Shown here: piece by piece, positions 44,301-52,204 of the stretch
Layout of the letters: every line of letters starts with the position of its first letter
Numbering within the stretch: position 1 is the first letter of the stretch
Assembly (NCBI GenBank): GCA_910579955.1
Contig: CAJTWE010000005.1
Span: forward strand, 66,505 to 130,504
DNA length: 64,000 bases
Origin: an uncultured Ruminococcus sp.
Lineage (GTDB): Bacteria; Bacillota; Clostridia; Oscillospirales; Ruminococcaceae
Reading direction: 5' to 3'
Program-made: the position numbers and the translations under genes
The notes under the pieces: model-generated
What the model was told of the DNA's origin: nothing
The model's database searches: none
The model's input: the letters and a program-made list of their open reading frames with translations, nothing else

Positions 44301-44528
44301 TTATTTTTTACTTTGGGGATACGGCTTTTTCTCATCGGTCAATCCAAGCAAATAGTCCACACTGGTATTATAAAACTTGGCAAGTGCAATAAGCACTTCT
44401 ATCGGAATATCTCTTGTCCCAATTTCGTATCGGGAATATGTGACTTGTGTGCAGTGAAGATATTCCGCCAAATCACGCTGATATAAGTCCGCATCTTCAC
44501 GCAAATTTCTAACTCTTTCATACTGCAT
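44301..44528 (-). CDS. XRE-family transcriptional regulator (copy 1)
   Basis: 75 residues: VRNLREDADLYQRDLAEYLH, recognition helix CTQVTYSRYEIGTRDIP, then LAKFYNTSVDYLLGLTDEK. Recognition helix differs from copy 2, so the operators may differ. First gene of the pair; its promoter region carries the palindromic operator shared with the divergent small gene, so it probably represses both itself and that gene (inference). RBS AGGAG. Confidence 0.88.
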   Translation of the reverse strand: MQYERVRNLREDADLYQRDLAEYLHCTQVTYSRYEIGTRDIPIEVLIALAKFYNTSVDYLLGLTDEKKPYPQSKK

Positions 44529-44563
44529 GTCATCACTCCTTTTATGAAAATATTATATAGTAA

Positions 44564-44599
44564 ACCAAATCGGTATATTGACATATAAACCGATTTGGT
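44564..44599. promoter_or_regulatory. Twin operator between XRE genes and small ORF
   Basis: ACCAAATCGGT (44564-44574) and its exact reverse complement ACCGATTTGGT (44589-44599), centres 25 bases apart. Each arm is itself a partial palindrome (ACC...GGT). One arm lies just upstream of the plus-strand -35, the other inside the 17-base spacer, so a bound repressor would block the promoter. Confidence 0.88.
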
Positions 44600-44606
44600 A
44601 TATAAT
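44578..44606 (+). promoter_or_regulatory. Perfect consensus promoter of the 65-residue ORF
   Basis: TTGACA (44578-44583), 17-base spacer, TATAAT (44601-44606); start codon 26 bases further. A divergent TATAAT (minus strand, about 44552-44557) with a weak -35 could serve the XRE genes. Confidence 0.9.
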
Positions 44607-44632
44607 ATTCCCATGAAAGGCGGTATATTATT

Positions 44633-44830
44633 ATGGAATACATGGAATATCAGAGATATAAAAAAGCTTATTTTTGTTTATTTTGTGCTATGTGTGATAC
44701 AATTGAACTAATGGAAAAGATTACAAAGGAAATTGATCCATACAGCGAAACTGCAAGGCTGCTGACAGCTGAGACGAAACGTCTTATAGCTGTACAGCAG
44801 AATGCCGAGGAGATCATAATATCGGACTAA
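44633..44830 (+). CDS. Small protein under XRE operator control
   Basis: 65 residues, not recognised. Preceded by AAAGGCGG. Sequence MEYMEYQRYKKAYFCLFCAMCDTIELMEKI then an amphipathic helical remainder rich in Glu, Thr and Leu. Three Cys in C-L-F-C-A-M-C lie in a hydrophobic stretch. No antitoxin or excisionase family was recognised. Strong promoter, operator and divergent repressors suggest a tightly controlled product. Ends 8 bases before the convergent end of the mazF gene. Confidence 0.65.
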   Translation: MEYMEYQRYKKAYFCLFCAMCDTIELMEKITKEIDPYSETARLLTAETKRLIAVQQNAEEIIISD

Positions 44831-44838
44831 ATATGTCA

Positions 44839-45186
44839 CTAAACTCCAAGACCGAAGCTTATTTGCAGTGCATTATTTATCTGAGTCATAGATGTATTAT
44901 CAAGCGCTCCCATTTTATCTTTAAGACGGCGTTTATCAATAGTACGTATCTGTTCTAAAAGTACGATACTATCCTTTGTAAGGCCGCAGGAATCAGCACT
45001 GACCGGTATATGAGTAGGCAATTTTGCCTTGTCTTTCTGACTAGTTATTGCAGCAGCAATGACTGTGGGACTATGCTTATTGCCAACATCATTCTGCACG
45101 ATAAGTACGGGTCTTACTCCGCCCTGTTCCGAACCTACTACCGGGCTAAGATCAGCGTAGTAGATTTCTCCTCTTCTGACCATCAT
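44839..45186 (-). CDS. mazF: MazF/PemK-type endoribonuclease toxin (EndoA-like)
   Basis: 115 residues. Characteristic [32 protein letters not shown], then [21 protein letters not shown], and [20 protein letters not shown]: an SH3-like RNase that cuts single-stranded RNA at short motifs. Length and motifs match the chromosomal EndoA of Firmicutes. No MazE/EndoAI antitoxin lies immediately upstream or downstream: the upstream neighbour is birA in the opposite direction. RBS AGGAG nine bases before the first ATG. Confidence 0.93.
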   Translation of the reverse strand: MMVRRGEIYYADLSPVVGSEQGGVRPVLIVQNDVGNKHSPTVIAAAITSQKDKAKLPTHIPVSADSCGLTKDSIVLLEQIRTIDKRRLKDKMGALDNTSMTQINNALQISFGLGV

Positions 45187-45287
45187 ATATATTCACTCCT
45201 ATTTAAGAATTATACTCTGTCTGGATTATGCCCTGTTATTATTATTTTATGCACCTTTTACAGATAGGTGCAGAAAGGAATTTTTCA

Positions 45288-46013
45288 ATGATAAAATTTT
45301 CGCCAATTTACTTTGATGAACTAGATTCCACAAATACAAAATGCAAATTACTAGCACGAAACGGTGCGCCTCATGGTACAGCCGTTATCGCAGCCTCTCA
45401 GACTGCCGGAAAGGGCAGACTTGGAAGGCGTTTCTGTTCACCAAAAGGCTCGGGACTTTACTGTACAGTACTGATTCGTGAGGGATTTGATATTGAAACA
45501 ACATCGCTTATAACGCCCTGTGCCGCTGTTGCCGCAGCAAAAGCCATTGAGGAGGTTTCCGGACAAGCTGCACAGATCAAATGGGTCAACGATATTTTCA
45601 TGGGAGGAAGAAAGCTTTGCGGTATTCTTACAGAAGCGTCTTTACCGGATTTTGCTGTAATAGGCATTGGAATAAATCTTCTAAATGATAAAAAAAATCT
45701 GCCAGAAGAGCTTCACTCCATTGTAACTTCTGTCGAAGAGCAAACAGGACGGATAGTTACACCAAAAGAAATGGAAAAAGCGCTGCTTTATCATTTATCC
45801 GAAGAGCTTTCCCAGCTAAAAAGCAAAGAGTTTATCCCCGAATACAAAAAACGCTCTTTTCTTATAGGAAAAGAGGTCGATGTTCATTCTGGAAATGATG
45901 TATTCCCTGCAAAGGTCATTGGAATTGATGATAATGCCGAATTGATAATCAGCCTGCAAAACGGAAAAACTATGACGCTTTTTAGTGGTGAGGTTTCCGT
46001 TAGAATAAAGTAA
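45288..46013 (+). CDS. birA: Biotin-[acetyl-CoA carboxylase] ligase
   Basis: 241 residues from the ATG at 45288 (AAAGGAA upstream). Catalytic motifs: DELDSTNTKCK, ASQTAGKGRLGRRFCSP (biotinyl-AMP loop), IKWVNDIFMGGRKLCGIL and GIGINLLND; small C-terminal SH3-like domain. No N-terminal DNA-binding domain, so this is a ligase only and not a biotin repressor. Expected substrate is AccB (29571-30035). Confidence 0.93.
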   Translation: MIKFSPIYFDELDSTNTKCKLLARNGAPHGTAVIAASQTAGKGRLGRRFCSPKGSGLYCTVLIREGFDIETTSLITPCAAVAAAKAIEEVSGQAAQIKWVNDIFMGGRKLCGILTEASLPDFAVIGIGINLLNDKKNLPEELHSIVTSVEEQTGRIVTPKEMEKALLYHLSEELSQLKSKEFIPEYKKRSFLIGKEVDVHSGNDVFPAKVIGIDDNAELIISLQNGKTMTLFSGEVSVRIK

Positions 46014-46029
46014 AACATGCGGATATGAC

Positions 46030-46064
46030 AAAAAGAGCCACATAAAACTGTGACTCTTTTTTCT
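46030..46064. terminator. Bidirectional terminator between birA and sugar permease
   Basis: Stem AAAAGAGCCACA/TGTGACTCTTTT with one mismatch and T-runs on both sides; serves two convergent genes. Confidence 0.85.
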
Positions 46065-46079
46065 TACAATAAGCTTAAA

Positions 46080-46967
46080 TTATTCCTTAACGCCACCCAG
46101 AGCAACGCCGCCAACGATAAACTTGGACAGGCAGAGATAAATGATAACGATTGGAATGATAGACAGAGCAACTGCTGCATACTGAGCACCTGCGTCCGGA
46201 TGCTTATCCTGACCCAGTACATTCTGAATCATAATAGGCATTGTGTAACGCTTTGTATTACTCAGAATGATCATGTTCTGTGTATAGTAGTTGTTCCAGT
46301 TTGCAACGAATGCGAAAATTGCCTGTACTGCAATAGCCGGCTTACACATCGGAATTGCAATGGAAATAAATGTACGGAATTCTCCGCAGCCGTCAATTCT
46401 CGCTGCCTCAACGATATCAAGCGGGAATGAGGACTTCATATACTGACGCATATAGAATACGACAGCTGGAGCCGCAATCGCCGGAAGTATCAGCGGGATA
46501 TAAGAGTTTGCGAGACCAAGTGTACCAACCATGAACTGTACGAAACCTGTAGAAGTAACCTGAACAGGGATCATCATTACAGCCAGAATGATTGTATAAG
46601 CTGTGTCACGAACCTTAAAGTTGTAAACAGTCAGACCATAGGATGTTAAAGCAGAGAAGAATACAGTCAGAACTGTAGAGCAACCTGCGATAATCAAGCT
46701 GTTGATATAACCAGTCCAAACATTGAAGTCTGGGAACTGAGCCATTTCACCCTTGGCAATATTGTAATAGTTTGTACCAAAATCTCCGCCCGGAAGGAAG
46801 TTAATAGGATTTGTGCTCAGATGGAATCTGTCATGTGTTGCATTACAAATCATTATCCAAAGAGGAATAAGACATACTGCAGCAAGCAGGAGACAAACAA
46901 TAAAGCAACCAGCAGACTTGATTTTCTGAATTAACATATAATTCTTAGATACGCCGACATTTTCCAT
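46080..46967 (-). CDS. Carbohydrate ABC transporter permease (MalG type)
   Basis: 295 residues, six membrane helices. The cytoplasmic EAA loop reads EAARIDGCGEFRTFISIAIPMCKPA, which contacts the ATPase. The long N-terminal helix and the C-terminal GGVALGGVKE are typical of MalG-type (CUT1) permeases. The start overlaps the stop of the MalF-type gene by one base (TAATG). No ATPase gene is found, so a shared MsmK-type subunit is expected. Confidence 0.92.
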   Translation of the reverse strand: MENVGVSKNYMLIQKIKSAGCFIVCLLLAAVCLIPLWIMICNATHDRFHLSTNPINFLPGGDFGTNYYNIAKGEMAQFPDFNVWTGYINSLIIAGCSTVLTVFFSALTSYGLTVYNFKVRDTAYTIILAVMMIPVQVTSTGFVQFMVGTLGLANSYIPLILPAIAAPAVVFYMRQYMKSSFPLDIVEAARIDGCGEFRTFISIAIPMCKPAIAVQAIFAFVANWNNYYTQNMIILSNTKRYTMPIMIQNVLGQDKHPDAGAQYAAVALSIIPIVIIYLCLSKFIVGGVALGGVKE

Positions 46968-47998
46968 TATTCAATTCCTCCCATCTTAGCAAGTTTCTGC
47001 TGTTTCTTGTATGCCTTAACCAGTTCCTTGCGCTCCTTCTTCTTGCGAGCTTCATCAACGTCACGGTTCATACGGAATACAAAGATACCCAGAATAGCTG
47101 TTACAATGAACAGCATGATGGAAGCCGCACCGGCAATACCATACTGTGGACTATGTACATTGTTACCAACACGGAACTGCTCATAAATAAATACAGCAAC
47201 TGTACGCAGATGATCCTTGATATCGCCCTGTGCTGTGTGATACAGGAAAGGAATATCGAACATCTGGAGACCACCAATCATAGAAGTGATAAGTGTATAA
47301 ACAACCATTGGCTTGAGCAGTGGAAGAGTGATCTTTCTCAGAACCTGACCACTGGAAGCGCCATCAATATTTGCTGCTTCAAACAGAGACGGATTGATAC
47401 CCAGAATACCAGACATCATCATGATCATTGTGTTACCAAACCACATCCATGTCTGAATGAACATTACAATACCACGGCTCCATGCAGGATTGTTCTCGAA
47501 TTTAATAGGGCTTTCACCCATATTGCTAAGAATAATGTTAGCAGCACTTGTTTCAGAGTTAGAAAGGAAACGCATAAACAGTGCAGCTACAGAAACTGCT
47601 GTGATAATATTAGGCAGATACATGATTACCTTGAATGCACCCTGACCTGGAATATGCAGCTTAGAATCTGTAAACCATACAGCAAGCAGCAGGGACAGGA
47701 AGATCTGAGGAATAAAGTTACCAACCCAAAGAATAATAGTATTAATGAATGACTGTACAAATGTACCGTGAAGCGCATCACCTCTACGGCCACCGCCACC
47801 AAAAAGAAGTGTCTGATAGTTCTCTACAGATACAAAATCGCTTGCAGCATTACCATTGCCGTAGAAGCTCAGGATAAATGTATTGATAAGCGGCCAGATC
47901 TGAAAGAACGCATAGACAATGAAAAATGGTGCGATAAACATATAACCGTATTTTGCATAGCTGATAGACTTGATACGGCTTTGTGCTGTCGATGCCAT
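46967..47998 (-). CDS. Carbohydrate ABC transporter permease (MalF type)
   Basis: 343 residues from the ATG at 47998 (GAGAGGG upstream; a GTG four codons earlier is too close). Six membrane helices, EAA loop EAANIDGASSGQVLRKITLPLLKP, and a Lys/Glu-rich cytoplasmic C-terminal tail. Forms the channel with the MalG-type partner. Preceded by a 142-base gap with a hairpin downstream of the binding-protein gene. Confidence 0.92.
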   Translation of the reverse strand: MASTAQSRIKSISYAKYGYMFIAPFFIVYAFFQIWPLINTFILSFYGNGNAASDFVSVENYQTLLFGGGGRRGDALHGTFVQSFINTIILWVGNFIPQIFLSLLLAVWFTDSKLHIPGQGAFKVIMYLPNIITAVSVAALFMRFLSNSETSAANIILSNMGESPIKFENNPAWSRGIVMFIQTWMWFGNTMIMMMSGILGINPSLFEAANIDGASSGQVLRKITLPLLKPMVVYTLITSMIGGLQMFDIPFLYHTAQGDIKDHLRTVAVFIYEQFRVGNNVHSPQYGIAGAASIMLFIVTAILGIFVFRMNRDVDEARKKKERKELVKAYKKQQKLAKMGGIE

Positions 47999-48061
47999 TT
48001 TAAAACACACCCTCTCAAAAATTTAGTAAAATAGTAGTAGAAATTTAGAGATAAAAATAAA

Positions 48062-48100
48062 TATACACCTGCACAGCAGTATTCTGCCATGCAGGTTGTA
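48062..48100 (-). terminator. Intercistronic hairpin after the binding-protein gene
   Basis: Stem ACCTGCA/TGCAGGT (48067-48073 with 48090-48096) plus an inner CAG/CTG pairing. T-tract on the minus strand is poor, so partial termination or 3'-end protection is likely, giving more binding protein than permease. Confidence 0.6.
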
Positions 48101-48140
48101 CATTATTGAATTAAAAGATTAAATAATTGTTAATTTGCAA

Positions 48141-49649
48141 TTATTCAACTGTGATGTCTGTCAGAGACTCAGACAGCTTGTTCAGGAACTCGTCAATGCA
48201 AGCTTCCTCAGAATCAATTGTGCCTTCGCAGTAAGCCTTTACAGCGTTCTGGAGTTCAGTATTGATAGTAGCATCGTACTGAGTAGCAATGCTCATATCG
48301 ATGTTTGCAGCAGAGTCAGCCAGAACAGCGAGCTGATCCTGACCACCGAGCAGTGCGTTGCTGTTTGTGCCAGCAGCGATTGTGTTAGCCATAACAACCT
48401 TGTTGTTTACAAAGTCAGACTTTGCATCAACGTATGCCTGCATAGAAGTTGTATCAACAGTCATGTAGTAGATGAACTGACCAGCTTCTGTAGCGTTATC
48501 AGACTTAGGAGATACGCAGATCCATGTACCGCCCCAGAACCAGCTTGTAGGACCAGCAACAATGTTGTACAGACCGTATGTAGAACCTTCTGCACCCTCT
48601 TCGCCTTCAGCCTGAGACAGCTGAGAACCAGCACCCAGAGACCATGTTGGGAAGAAGAAACCGAATGTCTTGTTAGCCTGAGCGCCTGCGCTCATACCCT
48701 GTGGCAGCCAGTCATCTGTCCACTGAGAAGCTGTGCTGATATAGCCAGCGTCATAATTTGTCTTAGCCATGGAGATGAAGTCACCGAGGCAAGCCTTGGA
48801 GTTGTCAGCAGTGATTGTGCCATCCTGAACCCAAGCAGATGTTCTGTTACCGTTGGAGTATGCTCTCCAAACACCGTCAACAGAGTCAGCCATAGCTGTT
48901 GCGTTACCAGACTTTTCATATACTGTAGCAGCTGTTGACCAGAATGCATCCCAGTCAGAAATAGCAGCCTGCATATCTTCTGGAGTTGTGATACCGAGGT
49001 ATTCTTCAGCCAGGTCAGTTCTATAAGCATAGCCGCCTGCTGCAACCTGCCATGTAGCACCCTTAAGAACGCCGTTGTTGTCCTTACCCATAGCTACTGT
49101 GTAGTCATATGCATTTGCATACATATCTTCTGTGATACCTACAGCAGACAGAGGAGCAGAGTACTCATCGTTGTTCTGGTAAGCCTTGTTCCAGTCAGCG
49201 TCGCAGAAGAACAGGTCAACGTCTTCGTCAGAAGCGAATACCTGAGCATACTTCTCGTTAGCTTCGCCACCAGCAGAACCTACGTTCTTGTATACCATCT
49301 TAGCCTTGTCCATGCCAGAAGCGTTAGCTACTACATCATACATGTAGCTAAGGTCATCTTCTGTCCAGCACAGGATTGTCAGAGCGTCGCCGCCCTCACC
49401 CAGTGTGCCATCAGGTGCGCCCAGAGCTGGTACTTCAGCCTCAGCTGGAGCGTCAGTAGCTTCTTCAGTAGCTTCTTCGCCTTCAGCCTCTGTAGCTTCT
49501 TCTGTAGCTTCTTCTTCAGCAGCTGTTGTAGCAGCCTCTGTAGCAGATTCAGATGTGGAAGCATCATCCTTGCCGCCGCATCCTACGAATGCTGTAGCAG
49601 TCATAGCCAGTGCAGCTACGAGTGCCAATGTCTTCTTCAGATTGTTCAT
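48141..49649 (-). CDS. Sugar-binding lipoprotein of ABC importer
   Basis: 502 residues. Lipobox TAFVGCGG with Cys24; an Ala/Glu/Thr-rich acidic linker (about 30-85) then a type I solute-binding fold (ILCWTEDDLSYMYDVV, VFASDEDVDLFFCDADW, GATWQVAAGGYAYRTDL). Several aromatic residues (W-T-D-D-W, TSWFWGGTWICVSP) fit an oligosaccharide ligand. The ligand is not determined; cello- or xylo-oligosaccharides are plausible beside cellulase genes (inference). First gene of the operon with the two permeases. RBS AAGGAGG. Confidence 0.9.
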   Translation of the reverse strand: MNNLKKTLALVAALAMTATAFVGCGGKDDASTSESATEAATTAAEEEATEEATEAEGEEATEEATDAPAEAEVPALGAPDGTLGEGGDALTILCWTEDDLSYMYDVVANASGMDKAKMVYKNVGSAGGEANEKYAQVFASDEDVDLFFCDADWNKAYQNNDEYSAPLSAVGITEDMYANAYDYTVAMGKDNNGVLKGATWQVAAGGYAYRTDLAEEYLGITTPEDMQAAISDWDAFWSTAATVYEKSGNATAMADSVDGVWRAYSNGNRTSAWVQDGTITADNSKACLGDFISMAKTNYDAGYISTASQWTDDWLPQGMSAGAQANKTFGFFFPTWSLGAGSQLSQAEGEEGAEGSTYGLYNIVAGPTSWFWGGTWICVSPKSDNATEAGQFIYYMTVDTTSMQAYVDAKSDFVNNKVVMANTIAAGTNSNALLGGQDQLAVLADSAANIDMSIATQYDATINTELQNAVKAYCEGTIDSEEACIDEFLNKLSESLTDITVE

Positions 49650-49764
49650 TGGAAATTTCCTCCTTAAATTATATATTATATTATTTCTAGCAATAATATA
49701 ATTGGCATTATTTGCTTGCAGGGCGCAGGATACCCTTCACTCTGCAGCAACCTTTGACAAATTA

Positions 49765-49793
49765 AATATACACTAATTTCGCATCAAAGTCAA
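49765..49793 (-). promoter_or_regulatory. Promoter of the sugar ABC operon
   Basis: Minus strand TTGACT (49788-49793), 17-base spacer, TATATT (49765-49770). The leader of about 108 bases contains a stem formed by TGCAG/CTGCA and TTGC/GCAA around 49722-49755. No cre-like site was seen with confidence. Confidence 0.75.
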
Positions 49794-49925
49794 GAGGTAT
49801 TTCATTCATTCATCATTTTTGGGCGTTCAGCACATATTGAACATCAAAAAATTGTGCAACATGTCAGCTGTATGGCCCATTTTTCGTCTAAAGGTTACAA
49901 AATGGTTAAAGTCATCATCCCCATA

Positions 49926-50666
49926 TTAAGTCGTTTCACAAATGAGATATTGGCGTATCGACACATACAAGCTATCAGTCATTCCGTCAACATAGCAAAG
50001 CTCAAGCGTATTTACAAAGCCGCCTATTTCCTCACGAAAAGCAACTATTCTCTCACCGAGTTCTATATCAACACCGGGCAATTTGGCAAAATCTTCTGCC
50101 AAAGCTAAATTTACATCAAGTATCGGAATCTCTTCTTCAAAATATGTATCCTCTTCTGTGGGAACGATCTCCTCTTCCACATATTCACTTTCATTATAAA
50201 TATATACCAAGTCGTATATAAGCTGAAACTTAGCTTCTCCTATACCGCTTACATTTAAAAGCTCCTGTCTGTTATAAAATCCGCCGTTTGCTTCACGATA
50301 GGCAATAATATTTCCGGCAATAGACTCGCCTATTCCGGGAAGTGCCGTAAGTTCTTCAAAAGTAGCTGTATTCAGTTCAATTGGAAATTCTACAATTATT
50401 ACATCTACAGGTTCAGATGATTCGGTGCTGGTCTTTTCTGCTTTTGTTTCTTTCGTTTCTTTTGTTTCCGTGATTTTTGTAGTAATTTCTGTAGCAGTAG
50501 TCGTCATCAATTCCGGAAATATTGATATTTCCGATAGACCAGTATCAAATTGTTCCGTTCTGACCGACTGACTGTAATCTTGTTCCGTCGTGAATATCCT
50601 TATGAATATACCAGCACATAAAATCATAACACCAATGGCGGCAAACAATCTCAGCTTATTCGACAA
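49926..50666 (-). CDS. ComEA-like membrane-anchored helix-hairpin-helix protein
   Basis: 246 residues. N-terminal membrane anchor LRLFAAIGVMILCAGIFIRIF, Thr/Glu-rich linker (about 50-105), then two helix-hairpin-helix modules. The first, IELNTATFEELTALPGIGES followed by NIIAYREANGGF and LLNVSGIGEAKF, is the ComEA consensus; the second, VNLALAEDFAKLPGVDIELG then RIVAFREEIGGFV, is degenerate. ComEA binds DNA outside the membrane for uptake; no comEC is adjacent. Two HhH units instead of one is unusual. Confidence 0.85.
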   Translation of the reverse strand: MSNKLRLFAAIGVMILCAGIFIRIFTTEQDYSQSVRTEQFDTGLSEISIFPELMTTTATEITTKITETKETKETKAEKTSTESSEPVDVIIVEFPIELNTATFEELTALPGIGESIAGNIIAYREANGGFYNRQELLNVSGIGEAKFQLIYDLVYIYNESEYVEEEIVPTEEDTYFEEEIPILDVNLALAEDFAKLPGVDIELGERIVAFREEIGGFVNTLELCYVDGMTDSLYVSIRQYLICETT

Positions 50667-50717
50667 GCGTTACCACGCCCTTTAAAATCAAATATATCCC
50701 CCGTTAAAATAAAGAAG

Positions 50718-50751
50718 AATGCAGCGACCATGAAAACACAATCGCTGCATA
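50718..50751 (-). terminator. Terminator of ldh
   Basis: 8-bp stem TGCAGCGA/TCGCTGCA with a 14-base loop; T-rich on the minus strand. Confidence 0.8.
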
Positions 50752-50769
50752 AAAACTATGTTAAAATGA

Positions 50770-51729
50770 TTATTCAGCGTCAGCCTGCATAGCGTCAATT
50801 ACAGTACGCAGAGCCTGAACGCTCTTATGAAGAGCTGCAAGATCATTATCGTTAAGCGGAGGTGTGATCTCACGCTCAATACCAGCTGCGCCAATTACGC
50901 ATGGAAGGCTAAGACAAACGTCCTCAACGCCTTCATAACGGCTGCCATCCTGATATGCAGATACTGTAAGAACTGTCTTAGTATCACGAAGGATAGCCTC
51001 TGCGATCATGCTTACAGAAAGAGCAATTGCATAATATGTTGCACCCTTGCACTTAATTACCTCTGCACCAGCTTCTCTAACTTCTTGAACGATAGCATCC
51101 TTATCGCCAAGATCGCTTACATTCTTGCAGTAATCCTCAAAAGGCATACCGCATACAGAAGCCAGACTCCATGGAACCATTGAAGAGTCACCGTGTTCAC
51201 CGAGAACGTATGCATGTACATTCTTTGCGCTTACCTTAGCATGGTCAGCCAGACAAGCACGCAGACGAGATGAGTCAAGAACAGTACCTGAACCGATGAT
51301 CTGAGAAGACTTGAGTCCAGAAACCTTGAGAGCTTCGTATGTGAGAACGTCAACAGGATTGCTTACAATAATATAGCAAGCATCCGGAGCATACTTTGTG
51401 ATCTGAGGCATTACAGAAGCAATAATGCCAGCATTTACCTTACACAGATCAAGACGAGACTGACCCGGCTTTCTTGCGATACCCACAGTGATAATTACCA
51501 GATCAGAGCCTTCACAATCAGGATAATCGCCGTCTCTTACAATACAAGACGGATAGAATGAATTACCCTGCATAATATCCATAGCCTCGCCCTTAGCCTT
51601 AGCCTTGTTAATATCAACAATAACCATTTCAGAGCAAAGACCCTTTATTGCCATAGAAAATGCGATAGATGCGCCAACGTTGCCTGCACCAAGAATCGTA
51701 ACCTTTTTACCTTTTTTTACTTCGTTCAC
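50770..51729 (-). CDS. ldh: L-lactate dehydrogenase
   Basis: 319 residues. Reduces pyruvate to L-lactate with NADH. N-terminal KKVTILGAGNVGASIAFSMA (NAD site); the substrate-specificity loop is IARKPGQSRLDL with Gln, which marks lactate rather than malate dehydrogenase; SNPVDVLTYEALK, IGSGTVLDSSRLR and the catalytic His in LGEHGDSSMVPWS. Single gene with a strong promoter. RBS AGGAGGAAA. Confidence 0.95.
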   Translation of the reverse strand: MNEVKKGKKVTILGAGNVGASIAFSMAIKGLCSEMVIVDINKAKAKGEAMDIMQGNSFYPSCIVRDGDYPDCEGSDLVIITVGIARKPGQSRLDLCKVNAGIIASVMPQITKYAPDACYIIVSNPVDVLTYEALKVSGLKSSQIIGSGTVLDSSRLRACLADHAKVSAKNVHAYVLGEHGDSSMVPWSLASVCGMPFEDYCKNVSDLGDKDAIVQEVREAGAEVIKCKGATYYAIALSVSMIAEAILRDTKTVLTVSAYQDGSRYEGVEDVCLSLPCVIGAAGIEREITPPLNDNDLAALHKSVQALRTVIDAMQADAE

Positions 51730-51811
51730 TTTCTGTTTCCTCCTAACACCTTTGTAGAATTATATAAATGAGTACATTATTAACACTCGTGCCTTACAGA
51801 TTTCTGGCACA

Positions 51812-51853
51812 TTGTATCACAACCATTATAACATAATTCTCAAGCTTTTGCAA
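51812..51853 (-). promoter_or_regulatory. ldh promoter with possible Rex-like site
   Basis: Minus strand TTGCAA (51848-51853), 17-base spacer, TATAAT (51825-51830). TTGTATCACAA (51812-51822 on plus) overlaps the expected start of transcription and carries a TCACAA half-site of the kind bound by Rex; the other half is poor. Confidence 0.7.
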
Positions 51854-52084
51854 GAGTGTTTATTTAGCTACAGATTTTTTTGTTAATTTACTACATATTA
51901 CCGCTATGAAAACTACTGTTTTATACAAATGCGTGCATTTATAAATTGCAATATAAAAGCATACTGCATGAATTCAGGGGATTTAAAGAAACAATTTTGC
52001 CACTTGATTCGCTGCATTGTACATAAGTTTGGCTGTGGAAAAGTATAATGTTTCTAACAGCCTGCCAAAATTTTAAAAAACGGG

Positions 52085-52113
52085 TTCACTTTGGCAGAAA
52101 AATATGATATAAT
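52085..52113 (+). promoter_or_regulatory. Promoter of the dockerin peptidase gene
   Basis: TTCACT (52085-52090), 17-base spacer, TATAAT (52108-52113); leader of about 85 bases. Confidence 0.7.
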
Positions 52114-52204
52114 ACTCAGTAAGTTACAAAACAATTACAAATAGTTTCAAATTGACATTAAATCAAAGGTTCATATTCACTTCATGAGAAAGGAAGAAAG
52201 ATTT

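Larger units (their letters stand above)
51730..52204. other. Intergenic region between divergent ldh and dockerin peptidase genes
   Basis: 475 bases without an open frame of note. Holds the ldh promoter near 51825-51853, a GTGCC/GGCAC hairpin (51789-51810), and a promoter for the plus-strand gene near 52085-52113. The middle, about 51860-52080, is A/T-rich; apart from a short inverted GGCTGT/ACAGCC pair (52032-52063) I see nothing there. Confidence 0.6.

Noticed and set aside
44597..44620. Phage attachment site or integrase remnant near the XRE genes
   Set aside because: No integrase, tRNA target or direct repeat found within several kilobases; the palindrome is explained as an operator.
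48135..48938. 267-residue plus-strand ORF
   Set aside because: Antisense to the sugar-binding lipoprotein gene, no RBS, no recognisable domain.
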